Source of the DNA: Acanthochlamys bracteata
Taxonomy: Eukaryota > Streptophyta > Magnoliopsida > Pandanales > Velloziaceae
DNA length: 64,000 nt
Assembly: GCA_019914995.1 (NCBI GenBank)
Contig: CM034135.1
Coordinates: 498,501-562,500, forward strand
Reading direction: 5' to 3'
Part shown: positions 11,867 to 25,676 of the stretch, in pieces
How positions within the stretch are numbered: the first letter of the stretch is position 1
Layout of the letters: each line of letters starts with the position of its first letter
Program-made: the position numbers and the translations under genes
The notes under the pieces: model-generated
What the model saw: the letters and a program-made list of their open reading frames with translations, nothing else
Told to the model about the DNA's origin: nothing
Databases searched by the model: none

Positions 11867-14431
11867 ATGGATCGCGACATTGACGAGCTCCCCAAGAACC
11901 AAGCTAATTACACAGCGCTGACGCCGCTCTGGTTCCTCGACCGGGCTGCTTTGGTTCACCCAAATCGTCTCTCGCTCGTTCATGGACCGGTCCGTTTCAC
12001 CTGGGCCGAGACTTATCGACGTTGCCGCCGTCTCGCTTCAGCTCTCTCCGCTCGGTCTATCGGACATGGTTCAACGGTATTGCGGATTCTTTTACTTTTA
12101 GTTTTAACATGAAAAACTTTCTTTTTTTGTGTGTAGAATGGTTTTGTTGTTGTAAAGGGAGCGATAGTTCTGCTAGATTGAGCCGGAACTCTTCGATTAT
12201 TGGACAGTTTAACTAAGTTTTGATGAAAAAGTTACAAGAGCTCATGCTTTTACTGATTCTTTTAGCAGGAAACAAGTAGCTTCTGATTAGTGTAATAGCG
12301 AAGCCAGGAATTTTGCTTGATAAATTGGTTATAATTTTGGCGGTCTTTAGAACTAATTAATTAATTGGTGTTGATATGATGCAAAAACATCTTGCTTTTC
12401 TTGTAGAATCCCATAGCCTTTAAACGGTAATTGTATCAACTTTCCTATGGGATGTTGAATGCAGAGGAAGAAATATCAAGAAACACACATCATACAGAAA
12501 TTTTAAGTTGATATTATGTTGCACGCTTTATTTGAAATGGCTAATTTGAGCTTTGCTTCCAAACACTTGCATGTCTGTTCCTTTAGACCTGAGAGGATTG
12601 TCTTTCCCTTCCAGGTTGCTGTAATTGCACCAAACATTCCGGCAATATATGAAGCTCACTTTGGAGTTCCAATGGCTGGTGCGGTGGTCAATTGTGTGAA
12701 CATTCGGCTCAATGCTTCAACACTTGCTTTCCTTATGGATCATTCTTCATCTGAGGTGGTTATGGTTGATCAGGAATTTTTTCCCTTGGCTGAGGAAGCA
12801 CTTAAGATTATAGCAGATAAGAGAAAAAGCACTTTCAAGTCTCCTGTTCTAATTGTCGTAGGTGATGAAACCTGTGACCCAGGATCCCTTCGTCATGCTC
12901 TTAGCAAAGGTGCTATTGAGTATGAGAAATTTCTCGAGACAGGAGATCCTGATTTTGCTTGGAAGCCTCCGAAAGATGAATGGCAGAGCATTTCTCTGGG
13001 CTATACTTCTGGAACAACGTCAAATCCAAAGGGCGTGGTGTTACACCATCGGGGAGCTTATCTCATGGCTCTAAGTGGAGCTCTTGTATGGGATATGAAA
13101 GAAGGGTCTGTTTATTTGTGGACATTGCCAATGTTTCATTGCAACGGCTGGTGTTACACCTGGACCCTGGCTGCTCTTTGCGGAACAAGTATATGTCTTC
13201 GACAGGTAAAAGAAAAACCTTAAAAGTTCCAAGTACAGAAATAGATATCAAGGTACTTACACGCTTACTAGCCTGGTTTCCAGATAATCAATCTCTTCTG
13301 TTGCCTGCCTTTTCAGTTAGCAAGTAAAACATTAAATATATTGATTTCCTAAGTTTAGATCAACAACACATAATTATAGCTGCAAAACTGCAGGATGAAA
13401 TTGTCCAGTGTGTTGAATTCCTCTGCACATATCAGCACTATGTGATAGACATTAATTAGCATGATGATATATCTCATCAGAATAAAGCACTTGTTGCAAC
13501 AACTATGCTGTATGCTCAGAGACATGTCTTGCAGGTAACAGCAAAGGCCGTTTTCTCTGCCATAGCCAGTCAAGGTGTCACTCATTTCTGTGCTGCCCCA
13601 GTCATCCTCAACACAATCGTCAATGCTCCTCCTAGCGAGACCATCCTCCCACTCCCCAGGACTGTCCAAGTGATGACTGCTGGCGCAGCACCGCCTCCAT
13701 CAGTTCTTGCGGCAATGTCACGTATGGGATTCCGTGTAACTCACACTTATGGCCTTTCAGAGACATATGGCCCTTCCACAGTTTGCACGTGGCAGCCTGA
13801 GTGGGATAAACTCCCTCCTGAAGCCTGTGCACGTCTGCATGCCCGCCAAGGTGTTCGCTACATCGGCTTGGAGTGCCTAGACATTATTGATCCAAAGACG
13901 GCTAAACCTGTTCCTGCCAATGGTTCAACACTTGGAGAGATAGTCATGCGGGGGAATGCAGTAATGAAGGGTTACTTGAAGAATCCAAAAGCAAATCAGG
14001 AGGCATTCGCAAATGGTTGGTATCACTCTGGTGACCTAGGGGTAAAGCATCCGGACGGATACATAGAGATAAAGGATCGAGCAAAAGATATAATTATATC
14101 TGGCGGGGAGAATATCAGTAGCTTGGAGGTAGAGAAGACTATGTATCTCCACCCTGCAGTCCTTGAAGCATCTGTAGTGGCACGAGAGGACGAGCAGTGG
14201 GGGGAATCCCCTTGCGCCTTTGTTACATTGAAGGAAAATATCGATTCGTTCAGAGAGAAGGAATTGGCTGAAGACATAATGAGGTTCTGCAGGAAGAACA
14301 TGCCTGTTTATTGGGCACCCAAATCGGTCGTTTTCGCGGCGTTGCCAAAGACGGCAACAGGAAAAGTGCAGAAGCATCTGCTGAGGGCAAAGGCCAAGGA
14401 AATGGGACCTGTGAGGAAGAGCAGGATGTAA
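11867..14431 (+). CDS. AAE7: Peroxisomal acyl-activating enzyme, AAE7/ACN1 type
   Basis: Three exons (11867-12076, 12615-13205, 13535-14431) encode 565 aa. The protein belongs to the AMP-forming acyl-CoA synthetase superfamily. The ATP-binding signature (YTSGTTSNPKGVV) is near residue 185, followed by the aromatic motif TYGLSETYGP, the YHSGDLG and IKDRAKDIIISGGENIS blocks, and the C-terminal catalytic Lys region (KTATGKVQKH). The N-terminus (DIDELPKNQANYTALTPLWF) matches my memory of Arabidopsis AAE7/ACN1, which turns acetate or short acids into CoA esters in peroxisomes. The C-terminus SRM fits a minor plant PTS1, where SRL is usual. AATAAA at 14441 is a likely polyadenylation signal. The clade also holds butyrate- and benzoate-CoA ligases, so the substrate is inferred. 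Confidence 0.9.
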
Positions 14432-15393
14432 CTGTTTTGAAATAAAATTTTGTCGTTGTTAGTGCTGTATCCTGATTTAGTTCCGATAATTTACTGTATT
14501 TTAATCTGAACTGATAAACATAAGAAAATAAACAGGGTCTGTATCTGAAACGAGAATTGTTAAAAAGCAAAAGTGGAGCTCAAATATGTAAGAGTGGAAC
14601 CTCCCAAGAGGTCCTTTTTTGCAATAAACGGATCGTGGTTCGTGGACCTTTCCGACTACGCGCCACGTCATCTGTAAGAACTCCTAACTGCGTTTTGATT
14701 CTTTGTAGCTGTCCAGCTCGGCCTGCTGCTGTAACGGGTACGTTATAGCCCAATAGTTCTATTGCAATATGGACTTACCGGGCCGGACATGTTTACGATA
14801 GCCAATACTTGTCTTTTATATGGGCCTTCGGTTAGGCCTAGTTATTGGCTCTATCAGAAAGAAATCGAATAACATACTATTTCAAATATGAATGATAATA
14901 ACTTAGAACAGAATGATGTGTAGAAGATAGCTTAAGTTGGGAAGTCCATATCTAGATATCTTGAAACAGAAGTGTTCTACTAAGCCACCGCATTCGTCAA
15001 TTGGAGTTGAATGAATGAGATGTAACTCATTTGGAACTTACTTGTGGACTACTATGTTTGTTGTTGAAGATTAAAGAAGAAGCTATCCTGTATTAACTGT
15101 TTCATGCAATATTCAATTTAATAATTCTTAACTATCGTTCTATTTTCAAAGATATACAGGACCTATTTCTTTATTATAATAGATAGGAAAAGATTCGACA
15201 TTTCTTCAGATAAATGTTTTCTGTTTTCTATTACTAATAGGAATTAATTATGAAAAAAGAATAATTAAAGTAGAAAAAGTGAAACACGTATGTATGTTGG
15301 TCGATGTTTCTAATTAAAGAAAGAAAAATCCCTACGCTGGATAATACTCATTTGGATAAGAAGAACAATAACTGACTAGAAGTTTCCCAAACC

Positions 15394-15419
15394 AAAAAAA
15401 AAAAAAAAAAAAAAAAAAA
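15394..15419 (+). repeat. Poly(A) tract, 26 nt
   Basis: An uninterrupted run of 26 A. A short word (AGAAGTTT) occurs close on both sides, but no retroposed sequence precedes the tract. Confidence 0.9.
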
Positions 15420-18400
15420 GAAAGAGAAGTTTGTAAGAATGAATTGGAAGCCAAATCCAGAAGATAGGAACAACTTGCTCTTGCTAAGGATGATGCGTGC
15501 ATGCCAAACACAATCATCACTAATTACATGTTGTTCTAATCCAATAAATTAATTTTTATTATACTAATATTCATACGGATATATACCATTTCTGTTTTAT
15601 ATAATTATGAGATATCAGGAATTTATCATTTCAGATATTAAGATTAATATTCACGTTAGTTAGGATGCATGTGAATATTCATGGCAAAATTTATAAAAAG
15701 TACGTAGAAAATATTTTGCTTACCCGGATGCATAGATCAATTCATTCATTCATGCTTGCAAAACATATATACATAAAATAGGTGAACTATTGCTTTCAAG
15801 CAAAAATTTGTTGATAATGAACCAAAACTTTCTTTGTCGAGTGAGTTATACACTTGATCTTTCTTTTTCGTTCGAAAATATTGTTAAGTTATTATTGTGA
15901 ACGAGATAAAGGCATGCGGTGTTGCATGCAAGCATCAATCGATAGGCGATCCTCTGGTCTTGATCCGAATACAAAAACTCATTTACATGATAATGTGGAC
16001 CCATTGCCCACTCAATATCGATCATCCAATATTTCTGGACTACGTATTGAATTATCTTAATTGGTTTTCTTTGATGTGTATATATGGCTTACATGAAAGA
16101 AAGATAAACTTATAGAATATTCTATGTTTGTGTATGTATACTTAAAGCAGTCTCTTTATATAGACACTTTCGTGTATTTTTTTTAAGAGCTGCTTAATTA
16201 AGAGATCTCACAATTGTGACTTTATCAAGTGATTGTGACTTCGAAAAAAAAATGCATCATTTTTTTCTTAAAAATAAGAAATTAATTGCAATTATCTGAT
16301 CACTTGATCGAATAATTGAATTAAAAAAATACAAACATGCTAATAAAAAAGAAAGTGCTTATATCTCTAGTCTATTTATATGTTTTTATTTTTTCCATTC
16401 TTTTTTTTGTGTATTCGCTTGAACGCTTATCCATCAAAAGGAGTAATTGTTACGTGTACATTTGAAATCCCACTGATTCTCCTGTCTTACTTTTATTTGT
16501 TGTAATAATATCATAGACACAAACGCTCATTTATTTAATGCATTTTTCGTGGTAACATTTTTTGAAGTTTTGCTTTTTTTTTTCACAATAAATTCTTATT
16601 GAGCATTACTTGTAGATAAAGCTTGCAATCAAATAATTTCAACATGGTACTCGAAATAGAAAAAAACAATTCACAATCAATCATGAATATCGTTGCCAGC
16701 CCTTAAAAACTACCAACTAAATAAGAGCGATTCATTATTTTTTCTAAGTTTCAATCATAGCACAAAATTAATCATGACACTTTTGCAATGCAGTGACATA
16801 ACATAAACAAGCACAGGGATTTATTGAGATACTGACACTTGACCTACAAATATTTTCAAAATCCATAATTTCAAGCTGCGATTTTCGAAAGTATTGCTTA
16901 AGATTTCAATCATTAAATTAATCATAAATAAAAAACAACAAAGTTTTTTGGTAACATAGCAAGCATGTTCATGCCACAACCAATACAAACATTTTCTTTT
17001 AAACATTTGTAGGGTGGTGGTTATGATGGAGCTCTAAAAGATAAAGAAAACTTTTTTCATCCTCAACAAGCATAGCATGGTCCCCAAAAGTTATCTTTTT
17101 TTTATTTATAGATTAACATGTATTTTGCTCATTAATTATTATTATTTAACTATATACACTATTCATTGAGCCCATTCCCAATTTTTTTTTAAATTAATTC
17201 TTTTTACAAGGCTTACAGCAAGAGGTAAAATGACTAAAATTTTACTATTCAATAATTAAAAGAAAAGTTAGAAAGTAAATTCTGCCGACTTTGGCTAACT
17301 CTCAAATAATTGGTTTGGTAGTCAATTGCGTATAGATCTTAACCATCAAATGTCCCCATAGACATGTATTGAAGTGCATCAACAAGTAAAACGGTAGGAC
17401 CATTTTAATGTTTCAAGTCAAGATAATAATGTTCTAATAAGTTGCCGATAACGATAATAATTTACCAAAACTAATAAATATAATTGGATAGGAAGGTTTT
17501 TCTCCACATTAAAAGTTTTCAGTTGGTAGTCATCATATGACAGAACAGTTCTAAAATGGATTTGATATATAATAAAAATTTGCCGTTGCATTTAATTCTA
17601 ACTGGTATAATTTGATCACAGCTGTTTTCGAAAGCCGTCTTCCCGTTTCAATGGAGCCAAAGATGATAATCGTATCATCAGCATAGAAAGAAATCATATA
17701 AAAATTAAAGAAAAATTAAACGTAACGCATACTTATACGGTGAAGATAAAACAGAACTCGAAAAAGTTTCAAGAACATGAAATAGAACAAAGGTCTCATC
17801 AGTGATGTCAACGTGAAGATGGCTCTTCAAAGGTTGGACTGATAGCAATTGTTTACAAAGTTAGGTTCGTTTTAATGTACATATGCCTATAGAACTAATA
17901 TATGACTTTCGTATCACAGCAAAACCAAAACCCAAAAAAAAGAAAAATACTGACCCCCAGAGATTCCTCATAAATCAGTTTTATTGCTATAACAGTAAAC
18001 AAACATGCATATATATATATCTAGCTTATGCTAAAAGCAAAAGAGAACAAGAAGTTCAAACATCAGATCAATATACAACATACAAGCAGCCACTAGCCGC
18101 AGCAACACAATAAAAGACACCATTTAAATCACAAGCTGTAAAATGACAATAAAAATTAAGAAAACATTCATAAGAATTTTCTTTTTTATTTTTTTGGACA
18201 AAGAGTAAACAATACATGATTATTGTTATGAATTACTTTGTTGATAATATAAAACTTAAAGAATGCAGTTTTTTTTTGACGATTTTTGTGCATTTAGGTT
18301 CAAAGTATAACCATTCTTTGAAGTTACCCAAACAAGCAAACAAAAACCAAATCCTTTGATTCCATTCATTCATTCATTTAAAAAAGATAAAAAGCCCAAT

Positions 18401-18921
18401 AATTAACTGACAGAAGAACATCAAAGAGAATATTAGTTAGATTATCTTGTTGGCAAAGGGACTACCGCCCAAAAGCCACTTTGCCAACTTTTCATAAATT
18501 CTAACTCTCTAAGAACAGAAAACAGAATAGCTGTTAATACTAGATAGATGAAGAACTGGTTGCACACAACTTTCACCCCGATTATTTTCAAACGACCAAA
18601 ATCATCAATTAGAAAGAGTTCATATTTGCGTTTTCCCCTGACAAATATCATGTATCAAACTTTTATTATCATGTAGTTCCTATATATAGAAGCATCCTTA
18701 TATAAAAAACAATTTCTTTTGCAGATATTTCATGCTCATTTATCCAATAAAGATTAAACCACCAGATAACTTAAGATAAAACCAAACTTTTTAAATAAAA
18801 TTAAAGAGATACGGCTATTTTCAACGATGACTAAAATTTTTTAAATAAAAATAAATAAATTTCCAACATGGAAATTGTACTGAAAATTCCATTCAATCGC
18901 AGCTAAGTTTTTGCAGAATTC

Positions 18922-18929
18922 TATAAATA
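18922..18929 (+). promoter_or_regulatory. TATA box of the beta-xylosidase gene
   Basis: TATAAATA lies 50-57 bp upstream of the start codon, consistent with a short leader. Confidence 0.6.
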
Positions 18930-18978
18930 CCCCTAACACACTCGTTGCCTCTCATCCACTACTACACAAGAAAGCACA

Positions 18979-19968
18979 ATGACACATCCACACCTCCTCC
19001 TTTTCCTGGCTGCCGGCGTTCTTATCCTCGCCGGCACTGTTGCTGAAGCAAGACCAGCATTCGCATGCGGAACTCCCGCAACGCAATCTATGCGGTTCTG
19101 CCAAACGCATCTTCCTATACAAGTCAGAGTAAGAGACTTGCTCTCGAGACTAACGTTAGATGAGAAGACTATATTGCTAGTCAACAACGCTGCCGGAGTT
19201 CCGAGACTCGGAATCGGACATTACGAGTGGTGGCAAGAAGCTTTGCATGGCGTCGCGAATAGTCCTGGCGTTAAATTCGGAGGTGCGTTTCCCGGGGCCA
19301 CTAGCTTTCCCCAGGTCATCACCTCTGCTGCTACCTTCAATGCCACACTCTGGCAACTAATGGGTCAGGTAAATAATTTTTGAAAAAATAATTACCTGCA
19401 GTTTTCTTATATAAAATTGTTATATGATAATAACTGTCAATCCGCTGGAGGCGAAAGTAAATAAATGTATCAATGTTTGTATTTAGCTTTTAAGTGCGTC
19501 TGGTTTTCTGAGAAGTTTGAGAGTACTAAGAAGAAGAAACAAAAGTTTTGCAGTTAGAAAGGGTAGTCGGTTCGATTGTTAGGCATGCCAAAAGAAAAGG
19601 GTGAAGATAAGTTTTCTGATTCTAAGATTGACAAATTTTGGTTTTCCAACCTCGTAGTTAGAAAAATGAAACCATAATGACCACTAACTATTTAAAGTAA
19701 TGATAATAACAAGTAGCTATCATTAACATCAAAGTAGGCAAGATGTTATAATAGTTCTTCTTAGAAAGATACTACATTATCCAATCAATACGGGTTTCGG
19801 ATTATTTTGAAAGGTATAGAAAGCAACGTTCATTCCAATCACTCAACAATACTTATCTCAGTAGTTTTTCAATGTCTCAACTGTTTACAGTAAAAGCAAA
19901 CGAAGAAGTAAAAATTCCTAAAAAACGTTTCCACAAAAATTTTAGAAGTGAATGTGAACCAGGGGTGA

Positions 19969-20000
<32 letters not shown>

Positions 20001-23000
20001 ATTTACAGTAATTACGGTTCTCACGTTTTCTCTTTATCCTCACAGAAACATATTAACAAGTCAAAATTCTGTGCCAAACATTGTAGTGTGGTTCCCACAA
20101 AAGTTCCACTGCGACAAAACTCTAGACCTACTTGCATTGCAGCCTGACAATTTGGATTCTTCACCTTAAATCAAGGGCATTTTCGTCCTTCAAATATTTC
20201 AATACGGTAATATTTGTCGTATACATTAACAAATTAATTCCTCATATAAACAACCAAATCTTTCGAGAAATCAATTTTCAAGTGATTGTGTTATGTTCTT
20301 TCACCAACAAGATAGGTAAAGCTAGTTGTTGAATCTCTACCTTCTAACTAATCCTTAAAAAGCACTTAACTGGGAAAAGCAAAAGCCAGGTTTGCTCCAA
20401 CTTTTTTCTACCTTGCGTATTTGCTCTGGTGAAGAATCACTCACCACCATTGAATTTTAATAGAACGGCAATCATAACACTTTTTCCTTCCCATAAAGTT
20501 CATAGACCCTACTTTAAACTGGTGAAAAAGAAAAAAGTAATTCCTTCCAACTTAGAATGACAAAACATTCAGACAAATGCTATAGAATTTGAGCATCTAC
20601 GTATCATATTAACGTAAACTAGGCGGTCTACAAGCTATACTTATAATCAACAAAATGGCTTAAATACAGGTGGTGTCTGATGAGGCCCGAGCTATGTATA
20701 ACGGAGGACAAGCAGGGTTAACTTATTGGAGTCCAAATGTGAACGTGTTCAGAGACCCCCGATGGGGACGAGGTCAAGAAACCCCAGGTGAGGACCCTAT
20801 GGTGGCTGCAAAGTACGCCACAGCCTATGTTCAGGGACTCCAGGGAGCCTACGGTGGTAGAACGGGTCGTGAACGTCTTAAAGTTGCCGCTTGTTGCAAG
20901 CACTACACGGCTTATGATCTTGATAACTGGAAGGGTACTGATCGATTCCACTTCAATGCAAAGGTACCACAACAACCTTTCCATATCTATTCCATTTTGT
21001 ACAATAGATATCATTCGCAAGAAACAATTCATCAAATTGTTGAATTTGAATAGGTAACTCAGCAAGATTTGGAGGATACCTATGATGTACCATTCAGAGC
21101 GTGTGTTACGGAAGGGAAGGTAGCAAGTGTTATGTGCTCCTACAACCAAGTGAATGGCGTCCCAACGTGCGCTAACCCCGATCTACTGCGCAACACCATT
21201 CGCGGTCAATGGCATCTCGACGGGTAAGCCGAAAACATTGCATTTGATCTTTCACGATTTACCCCCATTCACACTTGAATCGGATGCAATTTTCTCAGGT
21301 ACATTGTCTCAGATTGCGACTCTGTAGAAGTTATGTATAGATACCAACAATATACTTCTACACCTGAGCAAGCAGTTGCTGATTCTATCAAAGCAGGTCT
21401 GGACTTGGATTGTGGTCCTTACCTCGCTGTATTCACCAAAGGAGCTCTAAGCCAAGGCCTGCTGAACCAGGCAGATGTAGACATGGCCCTTGCAAACACT
21501 CTTACTGTCCAAATGAGACTCGGAATGTACGATGGTGATCCAGCCCGTCAACCATTTGGGAACCTCGGCCCAAGAGACGTCTGCAACCCGGCACACCAGA
21601 ATCTCGCACTCGAGGCTGCCCGGCAAGGTGTTGTTCTTCTTAAGAATGACCGTGGAACTCTCCCGTTTTCCACACCCCACCTTCAAACGGTCGCAGTTAT
21701 CGGGCCTAACTCTGATGTCACAACTACTATGATTGGAAACTACGCGGGTAATCCTAGTTCTGTTATATCAGCTCTTGAAACAGGGGCCTATCTATTCTTG
21801 GTACTTGTACTAATGCAAGCTACTTTTTCCTCAGGTGATGCTTGTAGCTATGTGACCCCTCTGCAAGGAATCGGGAGGTATGTAAGAACCATACACCAGG
21901 CAGGTTGCACTAACGTTGCTTGCGCCGGTGTTCAGCCGATTGACGCAGCCGTCACAGCAGCGCAAAGTGCAGCTGCCACAGTGCTTGTGATGGGCCTCGA
22001 TCAATCAATAGAAGCCGAGGCGCTGGACCGTGTTGGGCTTCTCCTGCCAGGCCGGCAACAAGAGCTTGTGTCAAAGGTGACAGCTGCCTCTCGTGGCCCG
22101 GTTGTGCTCGTACTCATGTCTGGTGGTCCTTTGGATATTACTTTCGCCAAGAATGATCCTAGAATTGCAGCCATTCTTTGGGTTGGGTATCCTGGACAAG
22201 CTGGTGGTGCTGCCATAGGTGATGCTCTTTTTGGTGCATTTAGTCCAGGTACACATTCCCATCTCGAAACACTAGTAACGATTCTCTCAAAATATCAAAT
22301 AAACACTCACCTAAATTGCTGACAATGCAGGAGGAAAGCTACCAATGACGTGGTACCCACAAGAGTTTGTCGACAAGGTTCCTATGACAGACATGGCAAT
22401 GAGGCCAGATCCGTCAAGGGGCTACCCAGGCAGAACCTACAGGTTCTACAGAGGACCTGTAGTATATCCTTACGGTTATGGACTTAGCTACACTAGATTT
22501 GTGCACTCCATTGCCCTAGCCCCAACCCAGCTATCTGTTCCACTCGACGGCAAACGAGCAACTTATCACAACTCAACTCTCTCTGGCCGTGCTGTTAGGG
22601 TCAGTCATGCCAGGTAAGATTTTGCTTACCAACTATATTCCTAAACCGCATTGGTGCCAAAATGTTAGACTAAGGAACTATATCTTAGAGCACCAAAAAG
22701 CAGATATTAAGAGCTCTACCCAGCAAGCACTGAATCTAAAATGCTAAAGAACTATCACCAGAAACCAAATACTAACCTTGTTGATCATTCAGGTGCGATG
22801 GCCTGGCAATGAGCCTACATGTGGATGTTGACAATGTCGGCAGCTATGATGGTTCACACACAGTTCTCATCTTTTCAACTCCTCCGGTGCTCAGCGGCAC
22901 TGCCCCACAGAAGCAGCTTGTGGCTTTCGAGAAGGTACATGTTCCGGCCAAATCACGTGCCCGAGTTAAACTTGACATAGATGTGTGCAGAGACCTCAGC

Positions 23001-23108
23001 TTTGCTGATAACAAGGGTATCCGAAGGATACCAATTGGAGAGCACAGCCTGCAAATTGGAGATTTAGCTCATTCTGTCACACTCGTGGCTGAAGCTCTTA
23101 GGGTTTAG
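18979..23108 (+). CDS. GH3 beta-D-xylosidase / alpha-L-arabinofuranosidase (BXL family)
   Basis: Seven exons (18979-19368, 20670-20963, 21054-21223, 21299-21747, 21835-22248, 22331-22613, 22793-23108) give 771 aa, normal for plant BXL proteins. A signal peptide (~1-25) leads to the cell wall. The GH3 N-domain follows, with [21 protein letters not shown] and [11 protein letters not shown]. The nucleophile region IVSDCDSV places the catalytic Asp at about residue 290. The GH3 C-domain ([28 protein letters not shown]) and a fibronectin-III-like tail complete it. The enzyme trims xylose and arabinose from wall xylans and arabinans. BXL1/BXL2-like is the best guess; the exact member is unsure. Intron 4 (21748-21834) is 87 bp, divisible by three and stop-free, so retention would insert 29 residues in frame. 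Intron 1 is 1.3 kb and contains a GAAA microsatellite. Confidence 0.93.
19967..20001 (+). repeat. (GAAA)n microsatellite in xylosidase intron 1
   Basis: Nearly nine uninterrupted GAAA units. Confidence 0.95.
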
Positions 23109-23845
23109 AAACCAAGCATGATGAAGTTGGAAACACAATCAATTCATCCATAAGAATAGGCAAATAGTAGCTCCTCATTTGTAGAAAGAAATTGGATCAT
23201 ATTCATATATAGATTCATTCAAAGAATGAAAGCTTAGAATAAGAAATACTCCATTCTTTCCTGGCCTGGAGAAAAATGTCAGGTCACTGCAGAATATGAT
23301 AGTGTTCTATGTTAAATGGAGGCAAACGGTCTCCTGATAATGCAATATATCAGTTACTATTTATGGATCATCTCTTAGGTATGTTTCAAAATCTTCACAT
23401 GGAATTTCTTAATTACTTCTTGAATTATTAACTGTTCAATGTTTACTCTCTTTACAAGTTCAATGTTTACTGTCATTGCAAGCTCGTATTTCTCACCTGC
23501 ACATCAAGCAATTATAAGGATTAATGCAGGATCATTAAATGTAATAAAAATATTTTCAAAATTTTTTATCACCTAGCATTTTCCACTTTTACTTTTGATG
23601 TAACAATGTGATATGGCTCTGTCTAACAATGTTCCAAGCAGATAGGATCACTAAAACCACTTAAACGAGAGACATGTTGTTGTACCTTCAAATTTATGAC
23701 AGATAGACTGAGTGACTTGGTTTGCAATCGAAGACTTTGAAAATCATGCTCTCATCAATAAAATCATTTTCTACAGACAAAATGTTATAATCCAATCATT
23801 CATAGCCGATAACCTAGATGTGTTTGTGCTAAAACAAAGTCTAGG

Positions 23846-25192
23846 CTAAAATAAAACAAGATGCTTCACTTTTAGTTGCAACAGAAGAAACGCTCTATAA
23901 TAGACCATCATATTCTCAAGTTCTAGCTTCTGGTATCCAGTCAAGCAAATGCATAGTGACTCACTACAAGGAACTCCATTCAAATCCTTCAGAGGTCTAT
24001 ATAAAATCTGCAGCAAGTCAAATGTTAGAAACCTGAGAAAGAGAAATTCTTCAAGGGATAGGTTACAAAGGAAATTGAAGATCTCTGTAACCAAAATCGT
24101 TGTCAATCTGGACATCTTCAGTTATGTTAGGAGGTCATTGAGGACGTCTTAGTCAACAACTTGTTTGCATGGATGCATGGGTAGTCTGATGATTGGCAAT
24201 GCTCAGCATAAATACAAAATCCAACAGCGGACAATAGCCATTCTGTTTCTATGTGTGTTAATGATTTAGAGAAAAAGAAGCAAGCTCTGTATGTTTACTA
24301 TCAACTGGGATGTTCAGGATAACAACTAGAGAATGTAGAAGCAGTTAGATCACTGTAATTGTGTATCCAAGTAACATATATATGAAACCATTTAGTCTAT
24401 ATGTGATAAAATTCACTACTGAGCCGTATAATTGACTAATAAGCAGACACATGTACATCAAACTGAATCCAAAAGAAACTATCAGCTCTTCAAAACATCC
24501 CAAATATAGTGAAAATTCTAACGGTAATAAGCCAAATACTAAATCATGTCAAACAAACTACTGAGTCTGCATGTGCAAATGGAGGCAAATATGAGATCCG
24601 TTACTAACAGATTTCATCTCTAGTCGTCAAACAGAACCGGATCATCCAATCCAAAAGAATAATAATCATATCAACTTAATCCCAAAAACTAATCAACAAT
24701 AATTAGAAATCTCGAGACTCACATAGATACCCCCACAAAGAATAGCATGCTGCAACTTGTGTTGCAACTTTCAAATTCAATAAAACAAATCAGGAACCAT
24801 TATTATAACGAAAACAGCAGCAGCAGTACTATAGTGGTAGTAGCCAGTAGTAACACTTGCATCGACTTATGGTTTAAGCCGAAACATGGTAACAATAACC
24901 AGAACAACACAGTAAGCAATAACTATATTGAATTAAAAATTGGACATTAAGAAAAAAAAAAAAGCAACTCTAACGGTAACGAGAACAACGATTACAACTG
25001 GATACTAGAATAACTTGCCTGAATGTCAGAGATCGAATCGAAATAAAACAGAACAAATCGAACGCTGGAGAAAGTCTTCGTACAGCGCCCCCGCCGCCCA
25101 CGGTAGTACAGCCGCCACCATAAGCGCAAAATCCTCGAGAGCCGAGCATTTTCGCTAGTTCTGCAATTGATCATGAACCGAAATCGAATCAA
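23846..25192 (-). pseudogene. Truncated BRCT-domain protein relic (At4g02110-like)
   Basis: Two minus-strand blocks match the start of a plant BRCT-domain protein. Block 1 (25192 to ~25019) reads KTFSSVRFVLFYFDSISDIQ, like the first BRCT strand of that family, and ends at a CAG|GCAAGT (GC-type) splice donor. Block 2 starts after a good acceptor at 24007 and reads LYRPLKDLNGVP then CICLTGYQ, matching the second BRCT repeat. The sequence then drifts out of frame and stops near 23846. The exon that should lie between them (the VIVDK region) is not found, and the remaining ~1000 residues of the usual protein are absent. The match is from memory of the family. I call it a 5'-fragment pseudogene. 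It lies between the xylosidase gene and PPR40, close to the PPR40 start, so its old promoter region may now overlap that of PPR40. Confidence 0.72.
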
Positions 25193-25676
25193 ACATCCGC
25201 GATTTGTTATTGACCTCTCTCAAACTGGAGTAGATCGAGATCGATCCTACGAATGTAGTTTTTTTCGCGCTCTGTATTCTGAAGCGATTTTGATTCTTTT
25301 TTGTGGGGATGGCGGGATTTGAAAAACCGTGTCCAGTAATGAAAGGCTGTAGTCAAATTTCATTTAAGTACTAACAACTTAATATTTACGCAATGTTAAC
25401 CGCTCCTCGAAAATATCATGTAGAAGTTGCAATTCTATATTGCCAAAACGTTTATCATAGGACTCATAACATAAATGTTCTAATTTTCATAATAGTACTT
25501 CTATTTGTATTATTAGTTGTTCGCCCACAACACCGTATAGAAGTTGGATATTACATGATGCCGAAAACCAGTGATACAGGATTTATAATGCAATTACTAA
25601 TTTTCACAATGGTACCTCCATTTTTCTTCTTGTTGTGTTCTGTCTCTATGGAACTTTCGTTCAACTTGACCATGAA

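Larger units (their letters stand above)
14432..18978. other. 4.5 kb AT-rich intergenic region
   Basis: No gene, RNA gene or transposon is recognisable here. The region is AT-rich with homopolymer runs, including 26 A at 15394-15419. Small frames (15854-16060, 17883-18113, 18442-18651 minus) have no domain content. The right end is the beta-xylosidase promoter. Confidence 0.5.

Noticed and set aside
15379-15440. Poly(A) tract as the tail of a retroposed copy or SINE
   Set aside because: The short repeated word AGAAGTTT is too close to the tract on the left to enclose an inserted sequence, and no coding or SINE-like sequence precedes it.
20718-21149. 143-aa minus-strand frame
   Set aside because: Antisense to xylosidase exons 2 and 3.
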